From Mycobacterium triplex (GTDB lineage Bacteria; Actinomycetota; Actinomycetes; Mycobacteriales; Mycobacteriaceae): DNA of 64,000 nt. Position numbers and translations under genes: made by a program. Under the pieces are notes generated by a model. The model ran no database searches. It saw only the letters and a list, made by a program, of their open reading frames with translations, and was not told the origin of the DNA. Shown one piece after another: positions 31,219 through 44,890 of this stretch (position 1 is the first letter of the stretch; each line of letters begins with the position of its first letter). The DNA lies in assembly GCF_000689255.1 (NCBI RefSeq), contig NZ_HG964446.1, positions 2,760,854 to 2,824,853 of the forward strand, in the 5' to 3' direction.

Positions 31219-31955
31219 AAATCCGAACCACCGAGGAAGCCGTCGCCGCGCCCGCAACCGGCGCGGTGGCTCCTACCGTGCTGCCGGATGGTCACACCCG
31301 CCGCGCCATCGTGCGGCTGCTGCTGGAATCCGGGTCGATCACCGTCAGCGAGATCTGTGACCGGCTGGGTCTGGCCGCCGCCGGTGTGCGCCGTCACCTG
31401 GACGCGCTGATCGAAGCGGGCGACGCGGAATCGGCCGCCGCCGCGGCATGGCAGCAGGCCGGACGCGGGCGCCCCGCCAAGCGTTTCCGGTTGACGGCGG
31501 CCGGGCGGGCCAAGCTCGACCACGCCTACGACGACCTGGCGGTCGCGGCGATGCGCCAACTGCGTGAGATCGGCGGACAGGGCGCGCTGCAGACGTTCGC
31601 CCGACGGCGCATCGACACGATCCTGGCCGACGTGGAGCCCGCCGACAGTGCCGCCGACGCCGACGTCGAGGCCGCCGCCGAGCGGGTGGCCGGCGCGCTG
31701 ACCAAGGCCGGCTACGTCGCCACCACGACCCGGGTGGGTCCGCCGCTGCACGGCGTGCAGATCTGCCAGCACCACTGCCCGGTATCGCATGTCGCCGAGG
31801 AATTCCCGGAGTTGTGCGAAGCCGAGCGGGAGGCGATGGCCGAAGTCCTCGGTACCCACGTGCAACGGCTGGCGACGATCGTCAACGGCGACTGCGCCTG
31901 TACCACCCATGTGCCGCTCGCACCGGTTGCGAGCAAGGCAGCAAGCAAGACCTAG
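31215..31955 (+). CDS. sufR: SufR iron-sulfur sensing repressor
   Basis: The 246-residue protein has a DeoR/ArsR-like winged HTH at the N-terminus (SGSITVSEICDRLGLAAAGV, near residues 41-60). The C-terminal part has conserved cysteines in QICQHHCPVSH, PELCEAE and GDCACTTH that bind a [4Fe-4S] cluster in homologs. It represses the suf operon when clusters are plentiful. The GTG start giving MKIRTTEEAVAAPATG fits Rv1460; upstream codons overlap the operator and are not family-like. It heads the operon sufR-B-D-C-S-U-T, with sufB 51 bases downstream. Confidence 0.9.
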   Translation: MKIRTTEEAVAAPATGAVAPTVLPDGHTRRAIVRLLLESGSITVSEICDRLGLAAAGVRRHLDALIEAGDAESAAAAAWQQAGRGRPAKRFRLTAAGRAKLDHAYDDLAVAAMRQLREIGGQGALQTFARRRIDTILADVEPADSAADADVEAAAERVAGALTKAGYVATTTRVGPPLHGVQICQHHCPVSHVAEEFPELCEAEREAMAEVLGTHVQRLATIVNGDCACTTHVPLAPVASKAASKT

Positions 31956-32006
31956 CATCAAGCGGCGCCCAGCCCGCGCCAGCACCGACACCGAAGGAGC
32001 GTCCGA

Positions 32007-34583
32007 ATGACACTCACGCCAGAGGCCACGCCCGCTGCGCCGTTGACCCAGGAGCAGGCGATCGAATCGCTGGGCAAGTACGGCTACGGCTGGTCGGACT
32101 CCGACGTCGCGGGTGCCAGCGCCCAGCGAGGCCTGTCCGAGGCGGTCGTCCGCGACATCTCGGCGAAGAAGAACGAGCCGGAGTGGATGCTGCAGAGCCG
32201 GCTGAAGGCGCTGCGTATCTTCGACCGCAAGCCGATGCCGCACTGGGGCTCCAACCTCGAGGGCATCGACTTCGACAACATCAAGTACTTCGTGCGCTCC
32301 ACCGAGAAGCAGGCGGCCTCCTGGGAGGACCTGCCCGAGGACATCCGCAACACCTACGACCGGCTGGGCATCCCCGAGGCGGAGAAGCAGCGCCTGGTCG
32401 CCGGTGTGGCCGCGCAGTACGAGTGCTTGGCGGGGGAAACCCTGGTGTGGACGGCCAATCGTGGGCAGGTCCCGATCAAGCAGATCGAGTCGGGTGACCG
32501 GGTCTTCGCGTACGACGAGGACGCCGAGCGATTCATCGTGGCACCGGTCAAGGCGTCGGCGCAGACGGACACGCGGCTGACCTACGCTGTCAAAACGACC
32601 CGTCGCAGCATCCGCGCTACCGACAACCACCCGATGCTAGTGCTGCGCGACGAGCGCAAGCCGGGTCGACAGCGCGCCCGGTACGTCCGGCGGTGGGTCA
32701 CGGTGGGCGAGCTCAACCCGGGCGACTTCATCGCGGTCCCCAGGGCAATTCCGGACGCAGGTGTGGCCGCTCAACTTCCGGGTGTTGCCGGATTGACTTC
32801 CCCCACGGTCAGTTCAACCGACCTGATGTGGCTGCTCGGCCTTTACATCGGCGACGGGAACCTGCATCTGTCGACAAAGACGTATCGTGTGCAGTTCGCC
32901 ATCCCCGCAACGGATGTCGAGGTCCGGGCCGAGTTGACCCGGGTGGTCAAGGACCTGTTCGGCTTGCGCTGCATCGACGCCGATGAGTACCGCGTGGTAG
33001 TGAACTCCAAAGCGCTGACCGAGTGGATAGTGCAAGTGGGCTTTGGTGGCGTGTCGCTGACTAAGCATGTGCCGGACTGGGTCTACGGATTGCCGATCGA
33101 TCAGCGGCTGGCTTTTCTCGGTGGATGGGTCGACGCCGACGGCTATGTGGGACCTGCCAATAGCGGTTCGGTGCTTTTGACGTGCGCCAACGAATCATTG
33201 TTGGGTCAGGCGCGTGAATTGGCCGAACTGTCGGGTTTGCGCGCGGGTGGGCCGTGGTCGTTCACCCAGCCCTATCGGCACGCTCCGGAGCGCATGCAAA
33301 TCGCTTGGAGGCTAGGCATCTCCGGCGATTTCGAGCGCCTGGGATGCCGTAACCCCAAGCGGACCGCGCGCTTCGGCCGTCGCCGCTACATGCACTCTTC
33401 CAACGGAGCGCACGGAACCACCATCCGGGCGCACTGTAACGATTGGCTCGGCTTTGAGCGGGTCAAGTCCGTCGAACCGTATTTGGTCGAGCCGGTTTAC
33501 GACATAGAGGTCGACGGCCCGCACAACTTCATCGCCGAAGGCCTGGTGGTGCACAACTCCGAGGTTGTTTACCACCAGATCCGTGAGGACCTGGAGAGCC
33601 AGGGCGTCATCTTCCTCGACACCGACAGCGGGCTGCGGGAGCACCCGGAGATCTTCAAGCAGTACTTCGGCAGCGTGATCCCGGCCGGCGACAACAAGTT
33701 CTCCGCGCTGAATACCGCTGTGTGGTCGGGTGGTTCGTTCATCTACGTGCCGCCGGGCGTGCACGTCGACATCCCGCTGCAGGCTTACTTCCGGATCAAC
33801 ACCGAGAACATGGGCCAGTTCGAGCGGACACTGATCATCGTCGACGAGGGCGCCTACGTGCACTACGTCGAGGGCTGTACGGCGCCGATCTACAAGAGCG
33901 ACTCGCTGCACTCCGCGGTGGTCGAGATCATCGTGAAGCCCGGTGGCCGTTGCCGTTACACGACCATCCAGAACTGGTCGAACAACGTCTACAACCTGGT
34001 CACCAAGCGGGCCCGCGCCGAAGCCGGCGCCACCATGGAGTGGGTCGACGGCAACATCGGCTCCAAGGTCACGATGAAGTACCCGGCGGTCTGGATGACC
34101 GGCGAGTACGCCAAGGGCGAGGTGCTCTCGGTGGCGTTCGCCGGCGAGGGCCAGCACCAGGACACCGGTGCCAAGATGCTGCACCTGGCGCCCAACACGT
34201 CGAGCAACATCGTCTCCAAGTCGGTGGCACGCGGCGGTGGCCGCGCGTCCTACCGCGGCCTGGTGCAGGTGAACAAGGGCGCCCACGGGTCGCGCTCCAG
34301 CGTGAAATGCGATGCGCTGCTTGTCGATACGGTCAGCCGCAGCGACACCTACCCGTACGTCGACATCCGCGAGGACGACGTGACGATGGGTCACGAGGCC
34401 ACCGTGTCCAAGGTCAGCGAGGACCAGCTGTTCTACCTGATGAGCCGCGGCATGACCGAGGACGAGGCGATGGCGATGGTGGTTCGCGGCTTCGTCGAGC
34501 CGATCGCCAAGGAACTGCCGATGGAATACGCACTGGAGCTCAATCGGCTGATCGAGCTGCAGATGGAAGGTGCTGTCGGATAG
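32007..34583 (+). CDS. sufB: SufB with in-frame intein
   Basis: SufB is the scaffold subunit of the SufBCD complex that assembles iron-sulfur clusters. The open frame is 858 residues. Residues 1-139 and 518-858 are the SufB parts (480 residues after splicing), joining as VAAQYE and [14 protein letters not shown]. Between them lies a 378-residue intein. The C-terminal part includes [17 protein letters not shown] and the fold ending [10 protein letters not shown]. SufB function in the cell requires splicing. The stop overlaps the sufD start by one base. Confidence 0.96.
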   Translation: MTLTPEATPAAPLTQEQAIESLGKYGYGWSDSDVAGASAQRGLSEAVVRDISAKKNEPEWMLQSRLKALRIFDRKPMPHWGSNLEGIDFDNIKYFVRSTEKQAASWEDLPEDIRNTYDRLGIPEAEKQRLVAGVAAQYECLAGETLVWTANRGQVPIKQIESGDRVFAYDEDAERFIVAPVKASAQTDTRLTYAVKTTRRSIRATDNHPMLVLRDERKPGRQRARYVRRWVTVGELNPGDFIAVPRAIPDAGVAAQLPGVAGLTSPTVSSTDLMWLLGLYIGDGNLHLSTKTYRVQFAIPATDVEVRAELTRVVKDLFGLRCIDADEYRVVVNSKALTEWIVQVGFGGVSLTKHVPDWVYGLPIDQRLAFLGGWVDADGYVGPANSGSVLLTCANESLLGQARELAELSGLRAGGPWSFTQPYRHAPERMQIAWRLGISGDFERLGCRNPKRTARFGRRRYMHSSNGAHGTTIRAHCNDWLGFERVKSVEPYLVEPVYDIEVDGPHNFIAEGLVVHNSEVVYHQIREDLESQGVIFLDTDSGLREHPEIFKQYFGSVIPAGDNKFSALNTAVWSGGSFIYVPPGVHVDIPLQAYFRINTENMGQFERTLIIVDEGAYVHYVEGCTAPIYKSDSLHSAVVEIIVKPGGRCRYTTIQNWSNNVYNLVTKRARAEAGATMEWVDGNIGSKVTMKYPAVWMTGEYAKGEVLSVAFAGEGQHQDTGAKMLHLAPNTSSNIVSKSVARGGGRASYRGLVQVNKGAHGSRSSVKCDALLVDTVSRSDTYPYVDIREDDVTMGHEATVSKVSEDQLFYLMSRGMTEDEAMAMVVRGFVEPIAKELPMEYALELNRLIELQMEGAVG
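32424..33557 (+). mobile_element. SufB intein with LAGLIDADG homing endonuclease
   Basis: The intein covers SufB residues 140-517. It starts with Cys140 ([10 protein letters not shown]), has the splicing block B TDNHPML with Thr205 and His208, and ends [10 protein letters not shown] before the extein Ser518. The middle domain carries the two LAGLIDADG motifs, LLGLYIGDG (Gly-Asp-Gly at 282-284) and [10 protein letters not shown] (Asp376, Asp378), so a homing endonuclease seems intact. Base composition is less GC-biased than the flanking extein DNA, with more codons such as TTG and GAA, which fits horizontal entry. Confidence 0.95.
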
Positions 34584-35760
34584 TGGTTCAGAATCTCACT
34601 GAAGCTGCCGAAGGGATCATCAAGAACAAGGGCGAGCAGTTCAGTTCGTTTGATGTCGACGCCTTCGAGGTGCCCGGCGGCCGCGACGAGCTGTGGCGAT
34701 TCACCCCGCTGAAGCGGTTGCGCGGCCTGCACGACGGCTCTGCCGTCGCCAACGGTAAGGCCACGATCACGGTCGACGAGCAGCCCGGCGTGCGGACCGA
34801 AACCGTGCGCCGCGGCGACGAGCGACTGGGGCAGGGCGGCGTCCCCGCCGACCGCGTTGCGGCCCAAGCGTTCTCGTCGTTCAACTCCGCGACGGTGGTG
34901 ACGGTGGCGCGCGACACCGAGGTCGCCAAGCCGATCGAGATCGCCGTCACCGGGCCCGGCGAGGGCGCGGTCGCCTACGGGCACCTGCAGATCCGCGTCG
35001 AGGAACTCGCCCGCGCCATCGTCGTCATCGACCTGCGCGGCAGCGGCACCTATGCCGACAACGTCGAGATCATCGTCGGCGATGCGGCCGCCCTCGGGGT
35101 GATCTGGATCGCCGACTGGGCCGACGACATGGTCCACGTCAGCGCGCATCACGCACGGCTGGGCAAGGATTCGGTGCTCGGCCACGTCAACGTGACGCTC
35201 GGCGGCGACCTGGTTCGCACCTCGACGACGGTGCGTTTCACCGCCCCGGGCGGCGACGCGCAGCTGCTCGGCACCTACTTCGCCGACGACGGCCAGCACT
35301 TCGAATCCCGGTTGCTCGTCGACCACGCGTACCCCAACTGCCGCTCGGACGTGTTGTACAAGGGTGCGCTGCAAGGCGATCCGGACTCCAAGCGGCCCGA
35401 CGCCCACACGGTATGGATCGGCGATGTACTGATCCGCGCGGAGGCCACCGGCACCGACACGTATGAGGCGAACCGCAATCTGGTGCTGACCGACGGTGCC
35501 CGCGCCGACTCGGTGCCCAATCTCGAAATTGAGACGGGCGAGATCGTCGGCGCCGGACACGCAAGTGCCACGGGAAGATTCGACGACGAGCAGGTGTTCT
35601 ATCTACGTGCTCGCGGCATCCCGGAAGACCAGGCCCGCAGGCTGATCGTGCGCGGCTTTTTCGCCGAGATCATCCAGAAGATCGCCGTGGCTTCCGTGCG
35701 GGATCGGCTGACCGAGGCCATCGAACACGAACTTGAGTTAACCGAAGGAATCAAGAACTG

Positions 35761-35761
<1 letters not shown>
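34583..35761 (+). CDS. sufD: SufD, Fe-S cluster assembly protein
   Basis: The 392-residue protein is the SufB paralog in the SufBCD complex and helps iron entry. The GTG start overlaps the last base of sufB and gives MVQNLTEAAEGIIKNKG. The family core is visible in DELWRFTPLKRLRG near the N-terminus and in the C-terminal beta-helix region ending ARGIPEDQARRLIVRGFF. The stop overlaps the sufC ATG by one base. Confidence 0.95.
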
Positions 35762-37790
<2,029 letters not shown>

Positions 37791-37793
37791 GCC

Positions 37794-38255
37794 GTGCGCC
37801 TGGAGCAGATGTATCAGGACGTGATCCTCGATCACTACAAGCACCCGCAGCACCGCGGTCTGCGCGAGCCGTTCGGCGCGCAGGTGTACCACGTCAACCC
37901 GATCTGTGGCGACGAGGTCACGCTGCGGGTGACGTTGTCCGACGACGGCCAGACCGTCGCCGACGTTTCCTATGACGGCCAAGGCTGTTCGATCAGCCAG
38001 GCGGCCACCTCGGTGCTCACCCAGCAGGTGATCGGCCAGAGCGTGGGGGAGGCGCTGAAGACCATCACCGCGTTCACCGAAATGGTGTCCTCGCGCGGAA
38101 CGGTCGAAGGCGACGAGGACGTCCTGGGCGACGGCATCGCCTTCGCCGGAGTTGCCAAGTACCCGGCCCGGGTGAAATGTGCTCTGCTGGGGTGGATGGC
38201 GTGCAAAGACGCACTGGCCCAGGCCAGCCATGCTTTCGAGGAGGACCAACGATGA
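37794..38255 (+). CDS. sufU: SufU zinc-dependent sulfurtransferase
   Basis: The 153-residue protein accepts sulfur from SufS. The three zinc/sulfur cysteines are visible in NPICGDEV, GQGCSISQAA and RVKCALLGW. The SufU-specific insertion before the last Cys separates it from IscU. A GTG start is used (MRLEQMYQDVILDHYKHPQH), 3 bases after sufS. The stop overlaps the sufT start by 4 bases. Confidence 0.95.
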   Translation: MRLEQMYQDVILDHYKHPQHRGLREPFGAQVYHVNPICGDEVTLRVTLSDDGQTVADVSYDGQGCSISQAATSVLTQQVIGQSVGEALKTITAFTEMVSSRGTVEGDEDVLGDGIAFAGVAKYPARVKCALLGWMACKDALAQASHAFEEDQR

Positions 38256-38599
38256 GCGAAACCACCGCACCCGACCAGGAATTCATCGCCGACCTCGAGG
38301 AGGCGATGCGCGACGTCGTCGACCCCGAACTGGGGATCAACGTGGTCGATCTGGGGCTGGTCTACGGCCTCGACGTCGAAGACGGCGACGGGGGAAAGGT
38401 CGCGACCATCGACATGACGCTGACGTCGGCGGCCTGTCCGCTGACCGATGTGATCGAAGACCAGTCGCGCAGCGCGCTGGTCGGCAGCGGTCTGGTCAGC
38501 GACCTGCGGATCAACTGGGTCTGGAACCCGCCGTGGGGACCGGACAAGATCACCGAGGAGGGCCGCGAACAGCTGCGCGCCCTCGGCTTCACCGTCTGA
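38252..38599 (+). CDS. sufT: SufT-like Fe-S maturation protein (DUF59/MIP18)
   Basis: The 115-residue protein has the MIP18 fold: LEEAMRDVVDPELGINVVDL, then the conserved Cys in LTSAACPLTDVIED, and the C-terminal RINWVWNPPWGPDKITEEGR. SufT helps late cluster maturation or delivery. The ATG start shares ATGA with the sufU stop; the frame is open 25 codons upstream inside sufU but is not family-like there. It ends the suf operon. Confidence 0.92.
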   Translation: MSETTAPDQEFIADLEEAMRDVVDPELGINVVDLGLVYGLDVEDGDGGKVATIDMTLTSAACPLTDVIEDQSRSALVGSGLVSDLRINWVWNPPWGPDKITEEGREQLRALGFTV

Positions 38600-38703
38600 C
38601 CGCACGGATTCGGCCGCCCGGGCGGTTGGCCGCCGTCGAATCGGGGTATGCCCCGCCCATCGTTCGATTGGGTGTCGGTTTCCGGGGGGATGAGTGATCG
38701 GCG

Positions 38704-39675
38704 ATGGTCGGCTGGCTGGACGATTTGCAGCAACGCAACCGCGGCGCGAGTGTGACCGTCGCCGTCATCTACAAATACCTCGATGACCAAGGCGGCTACC
38801 TGGCCGCACTGATCACCTACTACGGCTTCGTGTCGCTATTTCCGATGCTGCTGCTGTTGACCACGGGGCTGGGGGTGGTGCTCGCCGGCCGCCCCGATCT
38901 GCAAGAGCAGGTGCTGCACAGCGCGCTGAGCCAGTTCCCGGTGATCGGCAGTCAGCTGCATCAGCCCGAGGGGCTGAGCGGGGGGACGGTCGCCGTCGTC
39001 GTCGGAATCCTCGGTGCGCTCTACGGTGGTCTGGGCGTCGGCCAGTCCGTGCAGAACGCGATGGACTCGGTGTGGGCCGTGCCGAAGAACAAGCGCCCCA
39101 ACCCGATTCGGGCCCGCGTGCGCAGTTTCGGTTTGCTGTTCGTTCTCGGCTCGGCGGTGATCGCGGCCACCGTGCTGTCCGGGATCGCGCAGACGACCGC
39201 GGAATTGGGTGTCTTCGGAAAGATCGGTGTCACGCTGACCGCCGTGGCGATCAACGCGCTGATCTGTCTGGTGGCCTTCCGGGTGACCACCGCAAGAGAA
39301 CTCACCTACCGGCAGGTGCTACCGGGAGCCGTTGCGGCAGCGTTCATTTGGCAGATACTGCAGTGGTTCGGCGCCGGCTATATCCAGCACACCGTCAAGA
39401 CGGCCAGCGCCACCAACAGCATTTTCGCGTTGGTGCTGGGTCTGCTTGCCTTCCTGTATCTGGTGTCGACGGCGCTGGTGCTGTGCGCCGAGCTGAACGT
39501 CGTCCTGGTCGAGCGGCTGTACCCGCGGGCCTTGCTCGGCGCGTTCAGCGACGACGCCGAACTCACCCCGGCCGATCGGCGGACCTACGCGAAGGGGGCG
39601 AAAGTCGAACGCGTCAAACGGCTCGAGCGGGTGATCGTCAGGTTCAACGACGTCAACAGGCCCGTGACGCCGTAG
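38704..39675 (+). CDS. YihY/BrkB-family inner membrane protein
   Basis: The 323-residue protein has six predicted membrane helices. Family marks are YLAALITYYGFVSLFPMLLL near residue 31, GALYGGLGVGQSVQNAMDSV near residue 105, and VLGLLAFLYLVSTALVLCAE near residue 245. The function of YihY proteins is unsettled. It sits between sufT and fadE15 on the plus strand; I do not remember a gene at this place in the M. tuberculosis reference. Confidence 0.85.
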   Translation: MVGWLDDLQQRNRGASVTVAVIYKYLDDQGGYLAALITYYGFVSLFPMLLLLTTGLGVVLAGRPDLQEQVLHSALSQFPVIGSQLHQPEGLSGGTVAVVVGILGALYGGLGVGQSVQNAMDSVWAVPKNKRPNPIRARVRSFGLLFVLGSAVIAATVLSGIAQTTAELGVFGKIGVTLTAVAINALICLVAFRVTTARELTYRQVLPGAVAAAFIWQILQWFGAGYIQHTVKTASATNSIFALVLGLLAFLYLVSTALVLCAELNVVLVERLYPRALLGAFSDDAELTPADRRTYAKGAKVERVKRLERVIVRFNDVNRPVTP

Positions 39676-39678
39676 CGC

Positions 39679-41508
39679 TCAGAACGCCTCTTCGGAAATC
39701 CGCATCACGTCGTCGTCGATGGATTCGATGACCCGGCGCAGCGCGGAAAGTTTCGGCAGCATGTTCTTGGCGAAGAACGCCGACGTCGCGATCTTGCCCT
39801 GGTAGAACGCCCTGTCCTGGTCGCCGGGATTGTCGGCCAGTGCGGCGTGCGCGACCCCGGCGCCCACCAGCAACCGCCAGCCGATCAGCAGGTCGCCGAC
39901 CGCGAGCAGGTAGCGCACCGAACCGAGCCCCACCTTGTAGATCTCCGTCGGATGCTGCGTCGCGGACATCAGGTAGCCGGTCAACGCGCCCGTCATCGCC
40001 GTGACCTCGTCGAGCGCGGATTGCACCGCCTGCGCTTGGGATTTCAGCGCCTCGTCGCAGTCGTCGATGGTCTGGCTGATCTGCGCCGTGACGAACTGCA
40101 GGGCCGCGCCGTGGTCGCGGACGATCTTGCGGAAGAAGAAGTCCAGGGCCTGGATCGCGGTGGTGCCCTCGTAGAGCGAGTCGATCTTGGAATCGCGGAT
40201 GTACTGCTCCAGCGGGTAGTCCTGCAGGAAACCGGAGCCGCCCAGCGTCTGCAACGACTCGGTCAGGATCTCGTATGCCCGCTCGGAACTGACCCCCTTG
40301 ACGATCGGCAGCAGCAGATCGTCGACCCGGTGCGCCATCTCGTGATCGGCGCCCGAAACTTGTTGTGCGAGAGCATCATCCTGATGTGCGGCGGCGTACA
40401 TGTAGAGCGCCCGCAACCCTTCGGCGTAGGCCTTCTGGGTCATCAAACTGCGGCGCACGTCGGGGTGGTGCATGATCGTGACCCGCGGCGCGGCCTTGTC
40501 GGTCATCTGGGTCAGATCGGCGCCCTGCACCCGCTCCTTGGCGTAGGCCAGCGCATTGAGGTATCCGGTGGAAAGGGTGCCGGCGGCCTTGACGCCGATC
40601 GTCATGCGCGCGTGCTCGATCACGGTGAACATCTGCGCGATCCCGTTGTGCACGCCGCCGACCAGATACCCCACCGCGGGCACATCCGTGGCGCCGAAGG
40701 TCAGCTCGCAGGTGGGGGAGGACTTGATGCCCATCTTGTGTTCCAGCCCCGTGACGAAAACGCCGTTGCGGGCGCCGAGTTCGAACGTGTCGGGGTCGAA
40801 AAGGTAGTTGGGCACGTAGAACAGGCTCAGCCCCTTGGTGCCGGGTCCGGCACCCTCCGGGCGAGCCAGCACCAGATGAAACACGTTGTCGGCGGTGTCA
40901 CCCACGTCACCTCCGGAGATGAACCGCTTGACCCCCTCGATGTGCCAGGTGCCGTCCGGTTGCGCGATGGCCTTGCTGCGGCCCGCGCCGACGTCGGAAC
41001 CCGCATCGGGCTCGGTGAGCACCATCGTGGCGGCCCAGCCGCGTTCGACGCCCTCTGCCGCCCAACGCTTCTGCTCCTCGTCGCCCTCCGCGTAAAGCGC
41101 TTGCGCCATAAAGGGACCCAGGCAGAAGAAGCTCGCGGACGGATTGGCGCAGAAGATCATTTCGTTGACCGCCCACGCCAGCGGGGGCGGCGCGGGCATG
41201 CCACCGATCTCCTCGGCCAGGCCCAGCCGCCACCACTCGGCGTCCTTGATCGCCTGCACGGTCTTGGCCAATTCCGGTGCCACGCTGATCGTGTGCGTGT
41301 CGGGATCGAACACCGGCGGGTTGCGGTCGGCGAACGCGAACGTTTCGGCGACCGGGCCTTCGGCCAGGCGAGCGGCTTCGGACAGAATGGTCCGCACCGT
41401 GTCGGCGTCCAGCTCGCTGTACTGCCCGGCACCGAGAACCTCGCCTACCTCGAGAACTTCGAAGATGTTGAACTCGAGATCACGGACGTTAGCGATGTAG
41501 TGGCCCAA
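39679..41508 (-). CDS. fadE15: Acyl-CoA dehydrogenase FadE15
   Basis: The 609-residue FAD enzyme oxidises acyl-CoA in beta-oxidation. It is of the long type, with a C-terminal extension after the dehydrogenase domain. Visible segments are [14 protein letters not shown] near residue 160, [19 protein letters not shown] near residue 255, and [20 protein letters not shown] near residue 430. I chose a TTG start ([14 protein letters not shown]) after GAGGGAG because it gives the known family N-terminus; upstream codons in frame have no similarity. It is divergent from the thioredoxin gene over 227 bases. Confidence 0.9.
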   Translation of the reverse strand: MGHYIANVRDLEFNIFEVLEVGEVLGAGQYSELDADTVRTILSEAARLAEGPVAETFAFADRNPPVFDPDTHTISVAPELAKTVQAIKDAEWWRLGLAEEIGGMPAPPPLAWAVNEMIFCANPSASFFCLGPFMAQALYAEGDEEQKRWAAEGVERGWAATMVLTEPDAGSDVGAGRSKAIAQPDGTWHIEGVKRFISGGDVGDTADNVFHLVLARPEGAGPGTKGLSLFYVPNYLFDPDTFELGARNGVFVTGLEHKMGIKSSPTCELTFGATDVPAVGYLVGGVHNGIAQMFTVIEHARMTIGVKAAGTLSTGYLNALAYAKERVQGADLTQMTDKAAPRVTIMHHPDVRRSLMTQKAYAEGLRALYMYAAAHQDDALAQQVSGADHEMAHRVDDLLLPIVKGVSSERAYEILTESLQTLGGSGFLQDYPLEQYIRDSKIDSLYEGTTAIQALDFFFRKIVRDHGAALQFVTAQISQTIDDCDEALKSQAQAVQSALDEVTAMTGALTGYLMSATQHPTEIYKVGLGSVRYLLAVGDLLIGWRLLVGAGVAHAALADNPGDQDRAFYQGKIATSAFFAKNMLPKLSALRRVIESIDDDVMRISEEAF

Positions 41509-41735
41509 AACATCTCCCTCGATTGGTGCATCAGCCCTAAGTCTGTCCGAGCACCGAAAACCTCCGCAACCGTAACCTCGGCGCACCGGCGGTCGTGGCC
41601 CGCAAACGAAAACCCAACTGTTCATTGGGAAGCCGTTGCACTGGCCAATTGCCGCTGACGGGAGCAGTATGGGGGTGCGCTAATGGTCGACATTCGCGCG
41701 GGAACATCCGAGCAGGACCGGGCGTTAGGCCAAAT

Positions 41736-42086
41736 GTGACAACACAGGATCTCACTGCGGAGCAGTTCAACGCGACCATCGAGAACAACGACATCGTGCT
41801 GGTCGACTTCTGGGCTTCCTGGTGCGGGCCATGCCGCCAGTTCGGGCCGACTTTTCACGCGTCGTCGGAGAAACACCCGGACATCGTGCACGCCAAGGTC
41901 GACACCGAGGCCGAACAACAGCTGGCCGCCGCCGCCCAGATCCGCTCCATCCCGACGCTGATGGCGTTCAAGAAGGGCAAGCTGCTGTTCAACCAGCCGG
42001 GCGCACTGCCGCCGGCGGCCCTGGAGGATCTGGTGCAGCAAATCAGGGACTTCGACGTCGAGGCTGCTCAACCAGACCAATCCTGA
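41736..42086 (+). CDS. trxB1: Thioredoxin
   Basis: The 116-residue protein has the redox motif WASWCGPCRQF near residue 30, the cis-proline segment IRSIPTLMAFKKGK, and full thioredoxin length. The GTG start giving MTTQDLTAEQFNATIE matches Rv1471; upstream codons are open but not conserved. It is followed by echA12 at 49 bases on the same strand. It acts in cytosolic disulfide reduction. Confidence 0.92.
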   Translation: MTTQDLTAEQFNATIENNDIVLVDFWASWCGPCRQFGPTFHASSEKHPDIVHAKVDTEAEQQLAAAAQIRSIPTLMAFKKGKLLFNQPGALPPAALEDLVQQIRDFDVEAAQPDQS

Positions 42087-42135
42087 CGCGCGCCGCCGAA
42101 TAGGTCGCCGGCTTCGGTCGCGATACCGTGCACGG

Positions 42136-42945
42136 GTGAGTTTGGTACTCGTCGAACACGCGCGGCCCGGCGTGGCCCTGATCACCCTCAACAGGCCCGA
42201 GCGGATGAATTCCATGGCGTTCGACGTCATGGTGCCGCTGAAAGCGGCCCTGGAAGAGGTCACCTACGACAACTCCGTGCGGGTGGTCGTGCTGACCGGG
42301 GCGGGTCGGGGGTTCTCCTCGGGCGCCGATCACAAATCCGCGGGCACGGTGCCGAATGTGGACGGGCTGACCCGCCCGACGTACGCGCTGCGCTCCATGG
42401 AGGTTCTCGACGACGTGATCCTGGCGCTGCGGCGTATGCACCAGCCGGTCATCGCCGCGGTGAACGGCGCGGCCATCGGCGGTGGGTTGTGCCTGGCCCT
42501 GGCCGCCGATATCCGGGTGGCCTCCACCAGCGCCTATTTCCGGGCCGCCGGCATCAACAACGGGTTGACGGCCAGCGAGCTGGGCCTGTCCTACCTGCTG
42601 CCCCGGGCGATCGGAGCGTCGCGGGCCTTCGAGATCATGCTCACCGGTCGCGACGTCAGCGCCGAGGAGGCCGAGCGCATCGGGCTGGTGTCCTGCCGGG
42701 TGCCCGACGACCAGCTGCTGGACACCTGCTACGCGATCGCCGCGCGGATCGCCGCGTTCTCCCGGCCCGGAGTCGAGTTGACCAAGCGCACACTGTGGAG
42801 TGGGCTGGACGCCGGTAGCCTGGAAGGACACATGCAAGCCGAAGGCTTGGGACAGCTTTTCGTCCGTCTGCTCACCGCCAACTTCGAAGAAGCGGTTGCC
42901 GCGCGCGCCGAGCGGCGGCCCCCGGTGTTCACCGACGACAAATAG
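42136..42945 (+). CDS. echA12: Enoyl-CoA hydratase/isomerase family protein
   Basis: The 269-residue crotonase-fold protein has oxyanion segments GAGRGFSSGADHKSAG near residue 56 and NGAAIGGGLCLALAADIRVA near residue 110. The hydratase glutamates are not clearly in their standard places (ASELGLSYLLP has one), so hydratase versus other crotonase activity is open. GTG start. It matches Rv1472 in order and lies 21 bases before the ABC-F gene. Confidence 0.88.
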   Translation: MSLVLVEHARPGVALITLNRPERMNSMAFDVMVPLKAALEEVTYDNSVRVVVLTGAGRGFSSGADHKSAGTVPNVDGLTRPTYALRSMEVLDDVILALRRMHQPVIAAVNGAAIGGGLCLALAADIRVASTSAYFRAAGINNGLTASELGLSYLLPRAIGASRAFEIMLTGRDVSAEEAERIGLVSCRVPDDQLLDTCYAIAARIAAFSRPGVELTKRTLWSGLDAGSLEGHMQAEGLGQLFVRLLTANFEEAVAARAERRPPVFTDDK

Positions 42946-42966
42946 CGTGCGACAAGGAGAGCGATC

Positions 42967-44595
<1,629 letters not shown>

Positions 44596-44698
44596 GCGCT
44601 ACAACTCATCGCACGCGAATTCGGCGAAATCGACACGCGTATGACAACTGCTTCTTACTCTTGGTGCTTGAGTTTGTGTTTCAAGCGTGGAGGGGTCA

Positions 44699-44890
44699 GT
44701 GTCAAAGTCCAAAGAGATGCGCACCGAGTTGTTGCACGAGCTGCGCAACGCCTACGAGGGCGGAGCGAGCATCCGGACGCTCGTTGCCAACACCGGCAGG
44801 TCGTACGGGTCGATTCACAGCATGCTGCGCGAGTCGGGTACCACGATGCGCAGCCGGGGCGGGCCCAACCACACGGCTCGGCACCGCTAG
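44699..44890 (+). CDS. Small helix-turn-helix protein (Rv1473A-like)
   Basis: The 63-residue basic protein is a single HTH unit: MRTELLHELRNAYEGGASIR followed by TLVANTGRSYGSIHSMLRES, ending RSRGGPNHTARHR. A GTG start after GTGGAGGGGTCA gives MSKSKEMRTELL. It is probably a DNA-binding regulator, as suggested for Rv1473A. It lies 103 bases after the ABC-F gene and its end overlaps the convergent TetR gene by 4 bases. Confidence 0.85.
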   Translation: MSKSKEMRTELLHELRNAYEGGASIRTLVANTGRSYGSIHSMLRESGTTMRSRGGPNHTARHR

